DNA of 64,000 bases from Desulfomonile tiedjei (GTDB taxonomy: Bacteria; Desulfobacterota; Desulfomonilia; Desulfomonilales; Desulfomonilaceae). A program made the translations under genes and the position numbers. The stretch's first letter is position 1; every line of letters begins with the position of its first letter. Below the pieces are notes generated by a model. The model did not search any database. It was not told the DNA's origin and was given only the letters and a program-made list of their open reading frames with translations. The DNA is taken from contig JACRDF010000048.1 of the NCBI GenBank assembly GCA_016212925.1, positions 1 to 64,000 of the forward strand, read 5' to 3'. Of this stretch, positions 18,773 through 26,879 are shown in pieces.

Positions 18773-19067
18773 GTCTGAGAGGAGGTGCTGCAGTCATGTT
18801 CCATCTCGATGCCTAGAGCGGCTGGATTCTGAGGCGGCGAAATTGCCGATGCTCTAAACGAGATCCAGTGTTACACTTATTTTTAATCTACTTCCGCCCT
18901 CAGCACTGCCATCACAGGCGGCTGCAAAACCTCTCAGTCACTGCAAATACTTTCAGCTACCGGCAGGCCTCCTCTCCGGTTAATCTTCAAACAACCCATA
19001 AGTCGTGCAACTACCTCTAAGAGCCGGCAACTCGGATGGCCGAACACAAACCATATGGAGGGATGTT

Positions 19068-20318
19068 ATGAAAGCAAGAATGTTTTGGGCCGTGGTCTTT
19101 TTCTTGGTAGCCACCGTGATAACATCACCGTTTCCAGTTAGCTGGGCTCAGGGCCCCGTCAAAGAGGTCATGGTAGGCAATGTGAGCGCCATGACAGGCC
19201 CTACCAGCGGAACTCATATGATGTGCCAATCGGGATCGAAAGATTACCTGTATTATCTCAACGAAAAAAACGGGGGCATTGCAGGTAGCAAAGGAAAAGT
19301 GAAGATCAAGTATCTTTCATACGATTCTCAATACGTCGCTACAAAAGCCAAAGACGGCTTCGCCAGGCTTCAGGGGCAAGGGATGATTGTCTGCACTCAT
19401 TGTGCCTCCGGACATTCGGACGCCTTGCGGGCAGACTATGAAAAAGCCAAAATTCCATTGGTGACAGGCTCGCACGGTGTGGCAAGCCCCTGGTCTGATT
19501 GGGCTTACGGCAACTATCATTCCGGAGTCGCAAACATGATCCGGTCTTGGATAGTGTGGCTGAAAACCGATTGGGAAAAGGCGGGAAAACCGGGAGGGAC
19601 TTTGGTGCTTGGCTGTGTGGCGACGGACGAGCCATTTGTGCCCCTGAGCCTGTGGGAGATAGATGCCTTCGTAAAGGAGCAGGGAATCAAGTTGGTGACA
19701 GAAACCATCCCAAAAGGGACAACTGACGCCAGCCCGCAGTTGTTACGCCTGAAAGAAGCTGGAGCGAAAGGCATTTTCGTTCTGTCGTCCGCGCCCGGAG
19801 CGGTCGTTGTTCTCAATTCCGCGAAGTCGATGAACCTAAATATCCCCTGTACCCAATGCGCGGCCGCCACACTGGGTGACGTGATAGCCCTTGGTGGTCC
19901 TGAGCTGACAGAAGGATATCAGGGGGAATACTTCTATGAGCCGATGTCCAAGAGTCCAAAATATGAAGACTCGCCGGGAATGAAACTTGTCAAAGAGCTT
20001 TGGGAGAAGAATCATTCCGGTGAGAGGCCGAATGACATGTATATCAATGGCATCCTGTCCGGGATGATCATTGCCGAGGGCATCCGTCTTGCTTTAGACG
20101 AGGTTACGCCGGACAAGCTCAATGGCGAAACCTTAAAGAAATATGGACTGGATCGGATAAAGAATTTCGACTGCATGGGGTTAACCAAGCCCATTTCATA
20201 CGTTACGGACGATCATATAGGGCCGAAACACGTGAGATATTGGGTCGTTCGTAAAGGCTTTTTGGAGCCTGTGAGCGAGTGGATGCCGACCACCACATTC
20301 CGGATACCCAAGAAATGA
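19068..20318 (+). CDS. periplasmic HAAT-type substrate-binding protein
   Basis: A 416-residue binding protein. It has a clear signal peptide (basic MKARMF, hydrophobic core, predicted cleavage after SWAQ). The mature part is a type I periplasmic fold starting VKEVMVGNVSAMTGPTSGTH, with the conserved KIPLVTGSHGVASPWSD and IPKGTTDASPQLLRLKEAGA segments. It captures the substrate and delivers it to LivHM. The ATG at 19068 has GGAGGG 7 bases upstream. A frame opening at 19005 would place extra residues before the signal peptide. There is no lipobox. The ligand is unknown, but the overall sequence resembles binding proteins of aromatic or organic-acid importers rather than leucine. Confidence 0.87.
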   Translation: MKARMFWAVVFFLVATVITSPFPVSWAQGPVKEVMVGNVSAMTGPTSGTHMMCQSGSKDYLYYLNEKNGGIAGSKGKVKIKYLSYDSQYVATKAKDGFARLQGQGMIVCTHCASGHSDALRADYEKAKIPLVTGSHGVASPWSDWAYGNYHSGVANMIRSWIVWLKTDWEKAGKPGGTLVLGCVATDEPFVPLSLWEIDAFVKEQGIKLVTETIPKGTTDASPQLLRLKEAGAKGIFVLSSAPGAVVVLNSAKSMNLNIPCTQCAAATLGDVIALGGPELTEGYQGEYFYEPMSKSPKYEDSPGMKLVKELWEKNHSGERPNDMYINGILSGMIIAEGIRLALDEVTPDKLNGETLKKYGLDRIKNFDCMGLTKPISYVTDDHIGPKHVRYWVVRKGFLEPVSEWMPTTTFRIPKK

Positions 20319-20371
20319 GGTAGGTTGTTCATCGAATCATTGATATTGAGATAAACACCTCGGCGAGCCGG

Positions 20372-20397
20372 TGGGGGCACGGCATGCCGTGCCCCCA
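20372..20397. terminator. perfect 26-base palindrome after the binding-protein gene
   Basis: TGGGGGCACGGCA is followed directly by its exact complement TGCCGTGCCCCCA. It lies 53 bases after the binding-protein stop and 63 before the ferredoxin gene. There is no T-run, so it is either a hairpin that limits read-through or a short repeat of the GC-hairpin class seen elsewhere in the window. Confidence 0.5.
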
Positions 20398-20460
20398 TCC
20401 GTTGTTTCAAAGAAGCTTTGGTAGCATTTGGCGGCTAAAGTTTAGACGAGAGGAATAAAC

Positions 20461-21039
20461 ATGGTTGAAATCAAGTTCTTGGCTCAAGTAAACAAGAAAA
20501 AATGCATGGGCTGCGCTGCTTGTGAAAACGTATGCCCCACTGAAGCAATTAAAGTCGTGAACAAGAAAGCCAAGGTCTACCGCAAGAAATGCCTGGCGTG
20601 TCCTAATTGCTCGGGCATATGCCCGGAGGATGCGATTAAGATGGTTCCTCGCTCCGAGCCATTAAAATTAGGAGTGGACCCTTCGGAGGTAGATCAAACG
20701 CAGTTGGTCGAATTATGCAAAAAGGCGCACCTGCATCCTCACCAGTGGCTTTGTTTGTGCAGTGCAACGCGAGTTCGAGAGGGCGCTGCCGCGGTTTTGA
20801 AGGGCGCCAAATCGCCGGAGGAGATCGCTCTAATGACTGGTGTACGTTCGGGATGCACCGTTTACTGTTTTCAAACCATGATGAGATTGCTCAAGGCTCA
20901 CGGCGTGAAGGTCCCCCCGCCCGAAGGCTACCGCTGGTATGATTCAACACAGACGTTGTGGGATGTTCCTGAAGAGGTCATAAAGAAATATCCCGGACAT
21001 TTTCTTGAGGAAGACAAGGAAGTGTTCAGAAAAATTTAA
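20461..21039 (+). CDS. ferredoxin-like protein: two [4Fe-4S] motifs plus BFD-like [2Fe-2S] region
   Basis: A 192-residue iron-sulfur protein. The first cluster motif is CMGCAACENVCP (Cys15, 18, 21, 25), the second CLACPNCSGICP (Cys44, 47, 50, 54). Near residues 97-137 a BFD-like pattern follows: CLCSATRVREG, about 31 residues, then SGCTVYC, giving C-x-C...C-x3-C. BFD-type [2Fe-2S] domains usually have C-x-C...C-x2-C, so the last spacing is slightly off. The protein would carry electrons to a redox partner in the cytosol. It heads a four-gene block with LarA-like, QPRTase-like and molybdopterin-binding-like genes. The partner enzyme is unknown. GAGAGGAA precedes the ATG. Confidence 0.8.
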   Translation: MVEIKFLAQVNKKKCMGCAACENVCPTEAIKVVNKKAKVYRKKCLACPNCSGICPEDAIKMVPRSEPLKLGVDPSEVDQTQLVELCKKAHLHPHQWLCLCSATRVREGAAAVLKGAKSPEEIALMTGVRSGCTVYCFQTMMRLLKAHGVKVPPPEGYRWYDSTQTLWDVPEEVIKKYPGHFLEEDKEVFRKI

Positions 21040-21071
21040 AGTTTCACCGCGCTTGGAAGGAGAGGGAAAAT

Positions 21072-22481
21072 ATGCTGAAGAAGGCTTCCCCATCGTTTAT
21101 TAGAAAATCGGTTTACGGGCCCGAGCCGCGTAAGAGAGCAGCCGAGCTTCCATGGATTGGGGCTCTGGGAGTAAGAAAACTGTTTCCGGATGTTCCGGAG
21201 GAAATATACATAGAGGGCGGAGATCTGTCTGTGATCAGGAACGCGACACGGGAGAGCCTGAAAGACGTCAACATGGCCATGATTCAGCCGGACCATACGG
21301 TCAACATCTTGTCCTCCCAATATGGATTTCAGATCATGGGCGGGGACGCCTACACCGAAATGATCAAGACGATAAAAGACACGGTAGAAGAAAGAACCGG
21401 CTGTAAGCGCATCCGCTTGAGGGTGGCTACCGGATTCAGGATCAGGGAACCGGACGAAATAATTAAGCATTACAAACTGGATGAATGTTTTAAGGGACGA
21501 GCGCGATCAGTCAGGGCAATTGACAAGGGAATACCGATTGAAACTGAAATCGGAACACTTTACGGCGTCGCAAAGGTATACGACGCTGACTGGATTGTTC
21601 ATGCCCATCATGGCGAATTAAGGGAACTGGACATGCATCGGATGATCAACCGGGCGATTAAGCCCTTTGCCATGTCCTATGCCAGAATGGAAACAAGAGG
21701 GGTGGCTCACATCAATTTTGGGCCGCGGAGCAGCAATTTCATACCAAAAGTTATTTTTGATTCTCCATTTGTTCAAAGCAAATTCACTTTTGGTTCCTTT
21801 CTAGTAACCTCCCCGGAAGGCATAATAGGGGTGGACTCCGGTAACGATCTTTATGAGCTTGACCGAAGGCTCATGATGATCGCTTTTAAGTCGTATGGAA
21901 AAATACGCGAACTGTTGAGTGAGATAAAGGAATGCATAGCCGTGATGGACGCTACGGGCGAACCGCGCTATATGGTTGGCGGCGGCACGACCTTCGGCAA
22001 TCTCACTGAAGCTGAATTGGATCTTTTCGATCTGGACAAAATACCTGTAAGCCTCGGATATGGGTTATATGAGAAACAGCCGGGGCCCAAGCTAAAATCG
22101 GTCAATCCTGCCATCAAGGCCCTTGTGATGAATCACTTGTGGTTGGGGGTGCCGCAAATGGAACTCCCTACCCATATTCCCACAATAGTCGTGGGCAGGG
22201 ACTTGGCGGATATGCTGGGGGCTGATCCTATGAATCATGACTTCATGCGGTACGTAGTGACGGCCGAAAATCTTGAGACCGCCATGGCATTCGCTCGGAG
22301 CATCGCCAAGACAGACAATGTCATTGTGTTTGACGGGACCTTCGGGGCTGTGACATGCAGCCAATCTCTGGCCGACCACATGTTGAAGCGGGCGCCTGAA
22401 GTGAGCAAAAGGGTTGACGAAGTGCTTATGCCAAAATGGTTGCGGCAACGGGGCATCGACCCCGAAACGGCCCTGGCGTGA
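21072..22481 (+). CDS. uncharacterised protein with possible distant LarA (DUF2088) similarity
   Basis: A 469-residue cytosolic protein without a signal or membrane segment. I do not recognise a firm family. The central part resembles LarA, the nickel-pincer lactate racemase. Residues 114-124 (IRLRVATGFR...) align with the LarA ATG-x-HR segment but lack its His. Residues 160-180 (IGTLYGVAKVYDADWIVHAHH) align with the segment ending in the LarA catalytic PH. Lys197 and His213 are 16 residues apart, the same spacing as the cofactor-bearing Lys184 and nickel ligand His200 reported for Lactobacillus LarA. The C-terminal half (VGGGTTFGNLTEAELDLFDL and VIVFDGTFGAVTCSQ) is unfamiliar. AAGGAGAGG precedes the ATG. 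It is co-oriented with a QPRTase-like gene, which is notable because the LarA cofactor is made from a nicotinate nucleotide. Confidence 0.5.
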   Translation: MLKKASPSFIRKSVYGPEPRKRAAELPWIGALGVRKLFPDVPEEIYIEGGDLSVIRNATRESLKDVNMAMIQPDHTVNILSSQYGFQIMGGDAYTEMIKTIKDTVEERTGCKRIRLRVATGFRIREPDEIIKHYKLDECFKGRARSVRAIDKGIPIETEIGTLYGVAKVYDADWIVHAHHGELRELDMHRMINRAIKPFAMSYARMETRGVAHINFGPRSSNFIPKVIFDSPFVQSKFTFGSFLVTSPEGIIGVDSGNDLYELDRRLMMIAFKSYGKIRELLSEIKECIAVMDATGEPRYMVGGGTTFGNLTEAELDLFDLDKIPVSLGYGLYEKQPGPKLKSVNPAIKALVMNHLWLGVPQMELPTHIPTIVVGRDLADMLGADPMNHDFMRYVVTAENLETAMAFARSIAKTDNVIVFDGTFGAVTCSQSLADHMLKRAPEVSKRVDEVLMPKWLRQRGIDPETALA

Positions 22482-22549
22482 AGCATTTGTGAATACCTAG
22501 CCGGTCAACGGCACAAGCCGAACCGGTCCGAATCACGATGGGGGAGGCT

Positions 22550-22618
22550 TGGAGGGGGAGATGGTCTCCCCCTCCATCCTCACCGGGTGTACCACGCCAA
22601 GGCGTGGAAGCCCGGTGA
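22550..22618. repeat. two adjacent hairpins between the LarA-like and QPRTase-like genes
   Basis: TGGAGGGGGAGA pairs with TCTCCCCCTCCA at 22550-22576. Next, TCACCGGG...CCCGGTGA encloses ACCACGCC-AA-GGCGTGG at 22579-22618. Neither has a T-run. Together they fill most of the 164-base gap and could form a processing or attenuation site. Confidence 0.6.
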
Positions 22619-22645
22619 ACCAACACGTGAATACGGTGACAGGGA

Positions 22646-23464
22646 ATGACGTATAACGCATTGGACATTAGAGACGATATATTTAGGAATATTCAATCGA
22701 AACGGGTTACCGCGTCTATCATAGTCGAAACCGACGGGATTGTTGCGGGAATTACAGCGGCAAAGAACGAAGCGGATAAACAGGGGTTATCTCTCTTAAA
22801 GGTTCTCGACGACGGGGCCCATGTCCTGAAGGGCGATGAAGTAGTCAGGTTTGGCGGGAGCCCCAAACAGATAGTGATGGCCGAAGACGTGTTAATCGGT
22901 CTGCTGGCAAAAACATCCGGAATTGCCACCAGTGCGCACCACTTTGTTAAGGCAACCGACGGAAGGCCTAAAGTTGTTTGTGGAGCTTGGAAGAAGATGC
23001 CTCCGGCTCTTAAGGAAATGATCCGCGAAGCCGTAACACTGGGAGGAGCGGCTTGCAGGATGGAACCCGGCCCGTTTGTATACTTGGACAAGAACTATGT
23101 TGAGCTGTTGGGAGGAATAAAGAAGAGTCTTGAGGCTGTGGCCCATCTGAACGGTTCTTCGAAAGTGATCCAGGTAAAGGGCAGACATGCGGACATTGCA
23201 ACAGAGGCTCGTGAGGCGGCGGAATTTGGCGCCAGTATAGTTTTTATCGATACCGGCAACCCCGACGACGTTCAGCCCGTTGCCGAGAAGCTGCTTCGGC
23301 TGGGTTTGCGCAATAAGGTGAAACTGGCCTTTGGCGGCGGGGTGAGTATTGAGACCATAGGCAAGCTGAAAAATCTGGACCTCGACATCCTGGATATAGG
23401 CAGACAGATCGTAGATGCTCCGATTTTGGATATGAGGTTGGAAGTCATCGACATGAAAAGTTGA
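22646..23464 (+). CDS. quinolinate phosphoribosyltransferase-like protein (NadC/ModD fold), divergent
   Basis: A 272-residue protein with the overall order of a QPRTase. The N-terminal domain contains VETDGIVAGI and FGGSPKQIVMAEDVLIGLLAKTSGIAT, which resembles the ERTALNFLQ-LSGIAT region. The barrel part has GGAACRMEPG where NadC has GGG-x-x-HR, and ends AFGGGVSIETIGKL where NadC has EASGGI. The NadC RKTTPGLR motif is replaced by GAWKKMPPALK, and the EVE catalytic stretch reads VIQVKGRHADIATEAREA. It may therefore use a different pyridine or pyrimidine substrate, or be a ModD-like relative. It lies between LarA-like and molybdopterin-binding-like genes, 15 bases before the latter. Confidence 0.7.
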   Translation: MTYNALDIRDDIFRNIQSKRVTASIIVETDGIVAGITAAKNEADKQGLSLLKVLDDGAHVLKGDEVVRFGGSPKQIVMAEDVLIGLLAKTSGIATSAHHFVKATDGRPKVVCGAWKKMPPALKEMIREAVTLGGAACRMEPGPFVYLDKNYVELLGGIKKSLEAVAHLNGSSKVIQVKGRHADIATEAREAAEFGASIVFIDTGNPDDVQPVAEKLLRLGLRNKVKLAFGGGVSIETIGKLKNLDLDILDIGRQIVDAPILDMRLEVIDMKS

Positions 23465-23479
23465 GAGAGGTTTTTCCAA

Positions 23480-24403
23480 GTGGCAGAATTTGATTTGCTC
23501 AACAAGACCGAGCTGACTGTGAACGGAATATCTCTGAAGAACGTCAACTTGGATGAGATTGCCCATGTGGCCGCGGACACGCTCAATTTAGAACGCAAAG
23601 ACCTGCTCGTTACGGACGTTCAGGGCGACAATCTGGTGATTGACATCCTAAAAAGAGGGCTGGATGCCCATAATATTGTCGCGAAAAAAGATGAATTGCT
23701 ACAGAGGTTATCCAAGCTCCCCGGGGTAGGCATCACCGAACGGACCTCTGTCTCTTCCAAGGGAATGCTGAGCTGGATAGCGATGGAGTCTGCCCAAGGA
23801 AGAAAGGCCTTAAAGAGGGCAGAAATGATGGCGGAGGACATCCGGCAAAGATTGGAAAAAACGGCCGTTGTCTTTTCCACGGGAGCTGAAGTCGCCGGCG
23901 GCCTGGTGATGGATACCAACACCCCCGCTATTAGCCGGCGGCTGAACTCGGAAGGGTATTCCGTGAAGTTAGGGCCAACCCTCAAGGATGATGAAATGCT
24001 GATCGCGGCACATTTGAGGCAAGCCGCCGATGACGGGTACGGCCTGGTGATTACTACGGGCGGGGTAGGCGCCGAAGACAAAGACCGAACTATCGAGGCG
24101 GTACTGATTCTAGACCCCGAGGCTGCCACTCCGCACATACTCAAATATGAACTGGGAGTGGGGAGACACAAACACAAAGACAGCGTCAGGATCGGGGTGG
24201 GCCAGGTCGCTAAGACCCTCATCGTAGCTTTGCCCGGACCGAATGACGAGGTACAGGTCGGCCTGGACGCCCTTGTCCAAGGCCTTGCTTCCCAGTCAAA
24301 CAAAGAGCAATTGGCCGAGGACATAGCAGACCGTTTGAGAAAAAGGATGAAAGAAAAACTTGACGGAAGCCCTGATGCTGAAGGCCGGCCCTCGGTACAT
24401 TAA
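23480..24403 (+). CDS. molybdopterin-binding (MoaB/CinA-like) domain protein
   Basis: A 307-residue protein starting at GTG with GAGAGG upstream. The first 120 residues form a mixed domain I do not recognise (LNLERKDLLVTDVQGDNLVIDIL). The C-terminal half matches the MoaB/MogA/CinA fold: VVFSTGAEVAGGLVMDTNTP, KLGPTLKDDEMLIAAHLRQA, VITTGGVGAEDKDRTIEA, and VALPGPNDEVQVG. In the family this fold binds molybdopterin, and in CinA an ADP-ribose type nucleotide. With a QPRTase-like neighbour, handling of an unusual nucleotide cofactor is plausible (inference). It is the last gene of the four-gene block. A 540-base repeat-rich gap follows. Confidence 0.72.
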   Translation: MAEFDLLNKTELTVNGISLKNVNLDEIAHVAADTLNLERKDLLVTDVQGDNLVIDILKRGLDAHNIVAKKDELLQRLSKLPGVGITERTSVSSKGMLSWIAMESAQGRKALKRAEMMAEDIRQRLEKTAVVFSTGAEVAGGLVMDTNTPAISRRLNSEGYSVKLGPTLKDDEMLIAAHLRQAADDGYGLVITTGGVGAEDKDRTIEAVLILDPEAATPHILKYELGVGRHKHKDSVRIGVGQVAKTLIVALPGPNDEVQVGLDALVQGLASQSNKEQLAEDIADRLRKRMKEKLDGSPDAEGRPSVH

Positions 24404-24464
24404 AAAAGGGCTGACCAGCCCAAATCCAAACCCCGACATATAAGGTTCAAGCACTTACGGTGGC

Positions 24465-24496
24465 AGCCACCTCCGCTTTCCGAAGAGGAGGTGGCT
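24465..24496. terminator. hairpin downstream of the molybdopterin-binding-like gene
   Basis: AGCCACCTCC pairs with GGAGGTGGCT around a 12-base spacer that can pair further (CTC/GAG). It lies 62 bases after the stop. The T-run is poor (ATTGC), so termination is only moderately supported. Confidence 0.45.
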
Positions 24497-24572
24497 ATTG
24501 CAGCCACGGAATTGTTCACTTGGCAAATGAGAGGCTGCTAGCTGGTCATCATCCAAAGCTGCATCTCCAATT

Positions 24573-24630
24573 CCTGTAGGGGCGCATGGCGTGCGCCCGT
24601 ATTAGGGCGACCACCGGTCGCCCCTACAGG
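24573..24630. repeat. intergenic hairpin repeat, GTAGGGGCG type
   Basis: CCTGTAGGGGCG pairs with CGCCCCTACAGG around GCATGGCGTGCGCCC and CGACCACCGGTCG inner arms. It is the same class as 4499-4560. Confidence 0.7.
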
Positions 24631-24754
24631 AGTAGGCGATGAGAAACAAGCACGGATACCATGTGGTCGGCGCTATGATTTCCGCGAAAGTGAGGCATTC
24701 TTTGCCAAGCGCATAATTTCGTGCAGCCAAATCCGGATATGCCGGCTTCGCTAT

Positions 24755-24895
24755 GGTAGGGGCCGGCGTCCCTGAGGGCCGACGGCGGATTCATCTCCTA
24801 GCGAGAAACCCTGCCTGACCAATCGGTAGTCCTTTAGTTCCAGGCGACTTCATGCAGGGGCGTCGACAAGGCCGACGGGGGCGCCGGCCCCTGCC
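24755..24895. repeat. intergenic inverted repeat with wide spacer
   Basis: GGTAGGGGCCGGCG and GCGCCGGCCCCTGCC pair over about 110 bases. Inside, CGTCCCTGAGGGCCGACGG and CGTCGACAAGGCCGACGGGGG are related arms. The outer arms are near-complements, and the class resembles 4499-4560. Confidence 0.55.
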
Positions 24896-24947
24896 AAGGC
24901 AATAATCTTTACAGGAACGGCAAAATTCGAAATAAGCAGGAGGAGTC

Positions 24948-25484
24948 ATGACGGAATCATTGTTGGAAAGCCTCGACTGGAAGAAGTACATCGGGCAAGA
25001 GACCGGAACACATACGGGGGAACCTGTGTTGGCCAGGGACATCCGGCGATATGCCCTAGCAATAGACGACCTCAATCCCATATATTTTGATGAAGATGCC
25101 GCAAAGAAGGGGAAATACGGTGGTCTGGCAGCCCCTCTGAACTATATCAGTTGGGCGGTTGGGGTACCAGGATCAGAGAAGGCGGCTAAAGAATTAGGCG
25201 AAGATGGTCTCGCAACTTTTGTCGGCGTACCCGAGATCCCCAATGCTTGGGCTTTGGGCTGGGTGCGTGGTGGTGAGGAAATAGAGTTCCTTAAACCCGT
25301 TTATGCAAACGATCAGGTGACGGTTAAAGGCAAGATAGTCGATATGAGTGAAAAAGAAGGGAAGAGTGGAAGGCTGATTTTCGTGACTTCCGAGTTTGTC
25401 TACACGAATCAAAAAGCAGAAGTTCTGGCCAAGCATCGAGTCACCATGATCGCTACGCCACGCAAGGAGTCAGAGAATGAATAA
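24948..25484 (+). CDS. MaoC-like hydratase subunit (FAS1-type dehydratase domain)
   Basis: A 178-residue hot-dog-fold protein. The N-terminal FAS1-like dehydratase pattern is visible: YIGQETGTHTGEPVLARDIRRYALAIDD, LNPIYFDEDAAKKGKYGGLAAP, and GGEEIEFLKPVYANDQVTVKG. Proteins of this type act as one half of a heterodimeric (R)-specific enoyl-CoA hydratase or hydroxyacyl dehydratase. The partner gene overlaps its end by 8 bases (ATGAATAA region), and AGGAGG precedes its own ATG. The pair probably hydrates the enoyl-CoA made after activation of the imported acid. Confidence 0.82.
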   Translation: MTESLLESLDWKKYIGQETGTHTGEPVLARDIRRYALAIDDLNPIYFDEDAAKKGKYGGLAAPLNYISWAVGVPGSEKAAKELGEDGLATFVGVPEIPNAWALGWVRGGEEIEFLKPVYANDQVTVKGKIVDMSEKEGKSGRLIFVTSEFVYTNQKAEVLAKHRVTMIATPRKESENE

Positions 25485-25923
25485 TCAGGTGTTCTTTGAA
25501 GATGTCACCGAGGGCCAAGAAATCCCCTCATTGGAAAAAGAAGTTACCACGGTAAACATTTTAATGTATTTATCAACTGTCTGGCTTATGGATAGAATTC
25601 ACTTTGACTATCCGTTTGCCACTCAGCGTCGCGGACTTCCCAACGTGGTAGCGCCCGGGAACATGGCAGGGGATTATTACGCGGAACTGTTAAGCAGTTG
25701 GGCAGGGGGAAAAGGCGAACTTCGCAAACTGTCCGTCCAGTTCCGTAACTTCATGTTACCGGGGGATATTCTTGCCTGCGGGGGTAAGATTGTCAAAAAG
25801 TATATTGACGATGGAAAAGGATATGTGGAACTGGATCTTTGGTTAAAGAACCAAAACGATGTTAATTGCGTTCCGGGAAAGGGCGTTGTTGAACTCCCCC
25901 TTAAGGAAGCAAAAGTGGCCTGA
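25477..25923 (+). CDS. MaoC-like hydratase, second subunit
   Basis: A 148-residue hot-dog protein. The catalytic-type segment is HFDYPFATQRRGLPNVVAPGNMAGDYYAEL, which contains the Asp and His region of R-hydratases, followed by VQFRNFMLPGDILACGGKI. It overlaps the upstream subunit gene by 8 bases, so the two are translationally coupled and very likely form a heterodimer. Its length is normal for the C-terminal type of two-gene MaoC systems. It is followed 89 bases later by the lactonase. Confidence 0.82.
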   Translation: MNNQVFFEDVTEGQEIPSLEKEVTTVNILMYLSTVWLMDRIHFDYPFATQRRGLPNVVAPGNMAGDYYAELLSSWAGGKGELRKLSVQFRNFMLPGDILACGGKIVKKYIDDGKGYVELDLWLKNQNDVNCVPGKGVVELPLKEAKVA

Positions 25924-26012
25924 CAAGTGAGTAGTTCCTGAAGCCCGACGAGAACCGGAAGCCCACACGACAGCTCCGCCTGAACCGGAGGTCTCTGACA
26001 TGGAAAGGGAAG

Positions 26013-26879
26013 ATGGATTCTGGATTTAAACGTATTGCGCCGCTAGACATGACGGTCGAAAGACTGGCAACAGGATTTCAATTTACGGAAGGACCTGTCT
26101 GGAATTCGAGGGGCGGATATCTACTGTTCAGCGACATTCCGGGAAACCGTATAAGAAAATGGACGCCGGGAGACGGAATTTCGGATTTTCGTTTCCCGAG
26201 CGGTAAATCGAATGGTCTGACCATTGATGGAGGAGGGCGCCTGATAGCCTGCGAGCATGCAAACAGGAGAGTGTCTCGAACGGAAGAGGACGGTACCTTA
26301 GTCACCATAGCTTCACATTACAAGGGCCAGAAGCTCAACAGCCCAAACGATGTGGTCGTAAAATCCGACGGAAGTATCTATTTCACAGATCCACCGTACG
26401 GTTTGAATCCGACATTCGGCACGTTCGAACCTCAAGAACTCCCGTTTTTTGGGGTCTATCGGCTGTCACCGAATGGAGACGAGCTTAGGCTTTTGGTGGA
26501 TGATTCGGTGCCCAACGGGTTGGCGTTTTCTCCGGACGAATCCTTGCTCTACATCGCGGACACAGAGATGAATCATATTCGCGTGTTTGATGTTGGCGCC
26601 GATGGAGGGACATCAAATGGTCGCGTCTTTGCCGCGATCTCAGGAGATCCGCTGGCACCGGACGGGCTGAAGGTGGATTCAGAAGGCAATATTTATGTCA
26701 CGGGCAAAGGAGGCATTTGGGTACTGAATCCTGAGGCAGAAAGGTTGGGAATTATCCCTGTCCCGGAACTTCCCGCGAATTTATCTTGGGGAGACCATGA
26801 CTGGAGAACTTTGTACATCACGGCCAGATCTTCCCTTTACAGGGTTCGTTTGAATATACCCGGAGTGCCATTGCCTTAA
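26013..26879 (+). CDS. SMP-30/gluconolactonase-family lactonase
   Basis: A 288-residue six-bladed beta-propeller hydrolase, cytosolic as no signal peptide is seen. The metal-ligand positions of the family are recognisable: Glu in FTEGPVW, Asn in LNSPNDVVV, and Asp in LAPDGLKVD. The segment VPNGLAFSPDESLLYIADT is typical. It would open a sugar or hydroxy-acid lactone using a divalent metal. It is the last gene of the plus-strand island. Its presence hints that the substrate route passes through a lactone or gamma-hydroxy acid (inference). Confidence 0.87.
   Translation: MDSGFKRIAPLDMTVERLATGFQFTEGPVWNSRGGYLLFSDIPGNRIRKWTPGDGISDFRFPSGKSNGLTIDGGGRLIACEHANRRVSRTEEDGTLVTIASHYKGQKLNSPNDVVVKSDGSIYFTDPPYGLNPTFGTFEPQELPFFGVYRLSPNGDELRLLVDDSVPNGLAFSPDESLLYIADTEMNHIRVFDVGADGGTSNGRVFAAISGDPLAPDGLKVDSEGNIYVTGKGGIWVLNPEAERLGIIPVPELPANLSWGDHDWRTLYITARSSLYRVRLNIPGVPLP

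Larger units (their letters stand above)
24404..24947. other. repeat-rich gap before the hydratase genes
   Basis: A 544-base stretch without a credible gene. It holds a terminator-like hairpin (24465-24496) and two GGGGCG-type inverted repeats (24573-24630 and 24755-24895), all listed separately. Confidence 0.6.
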
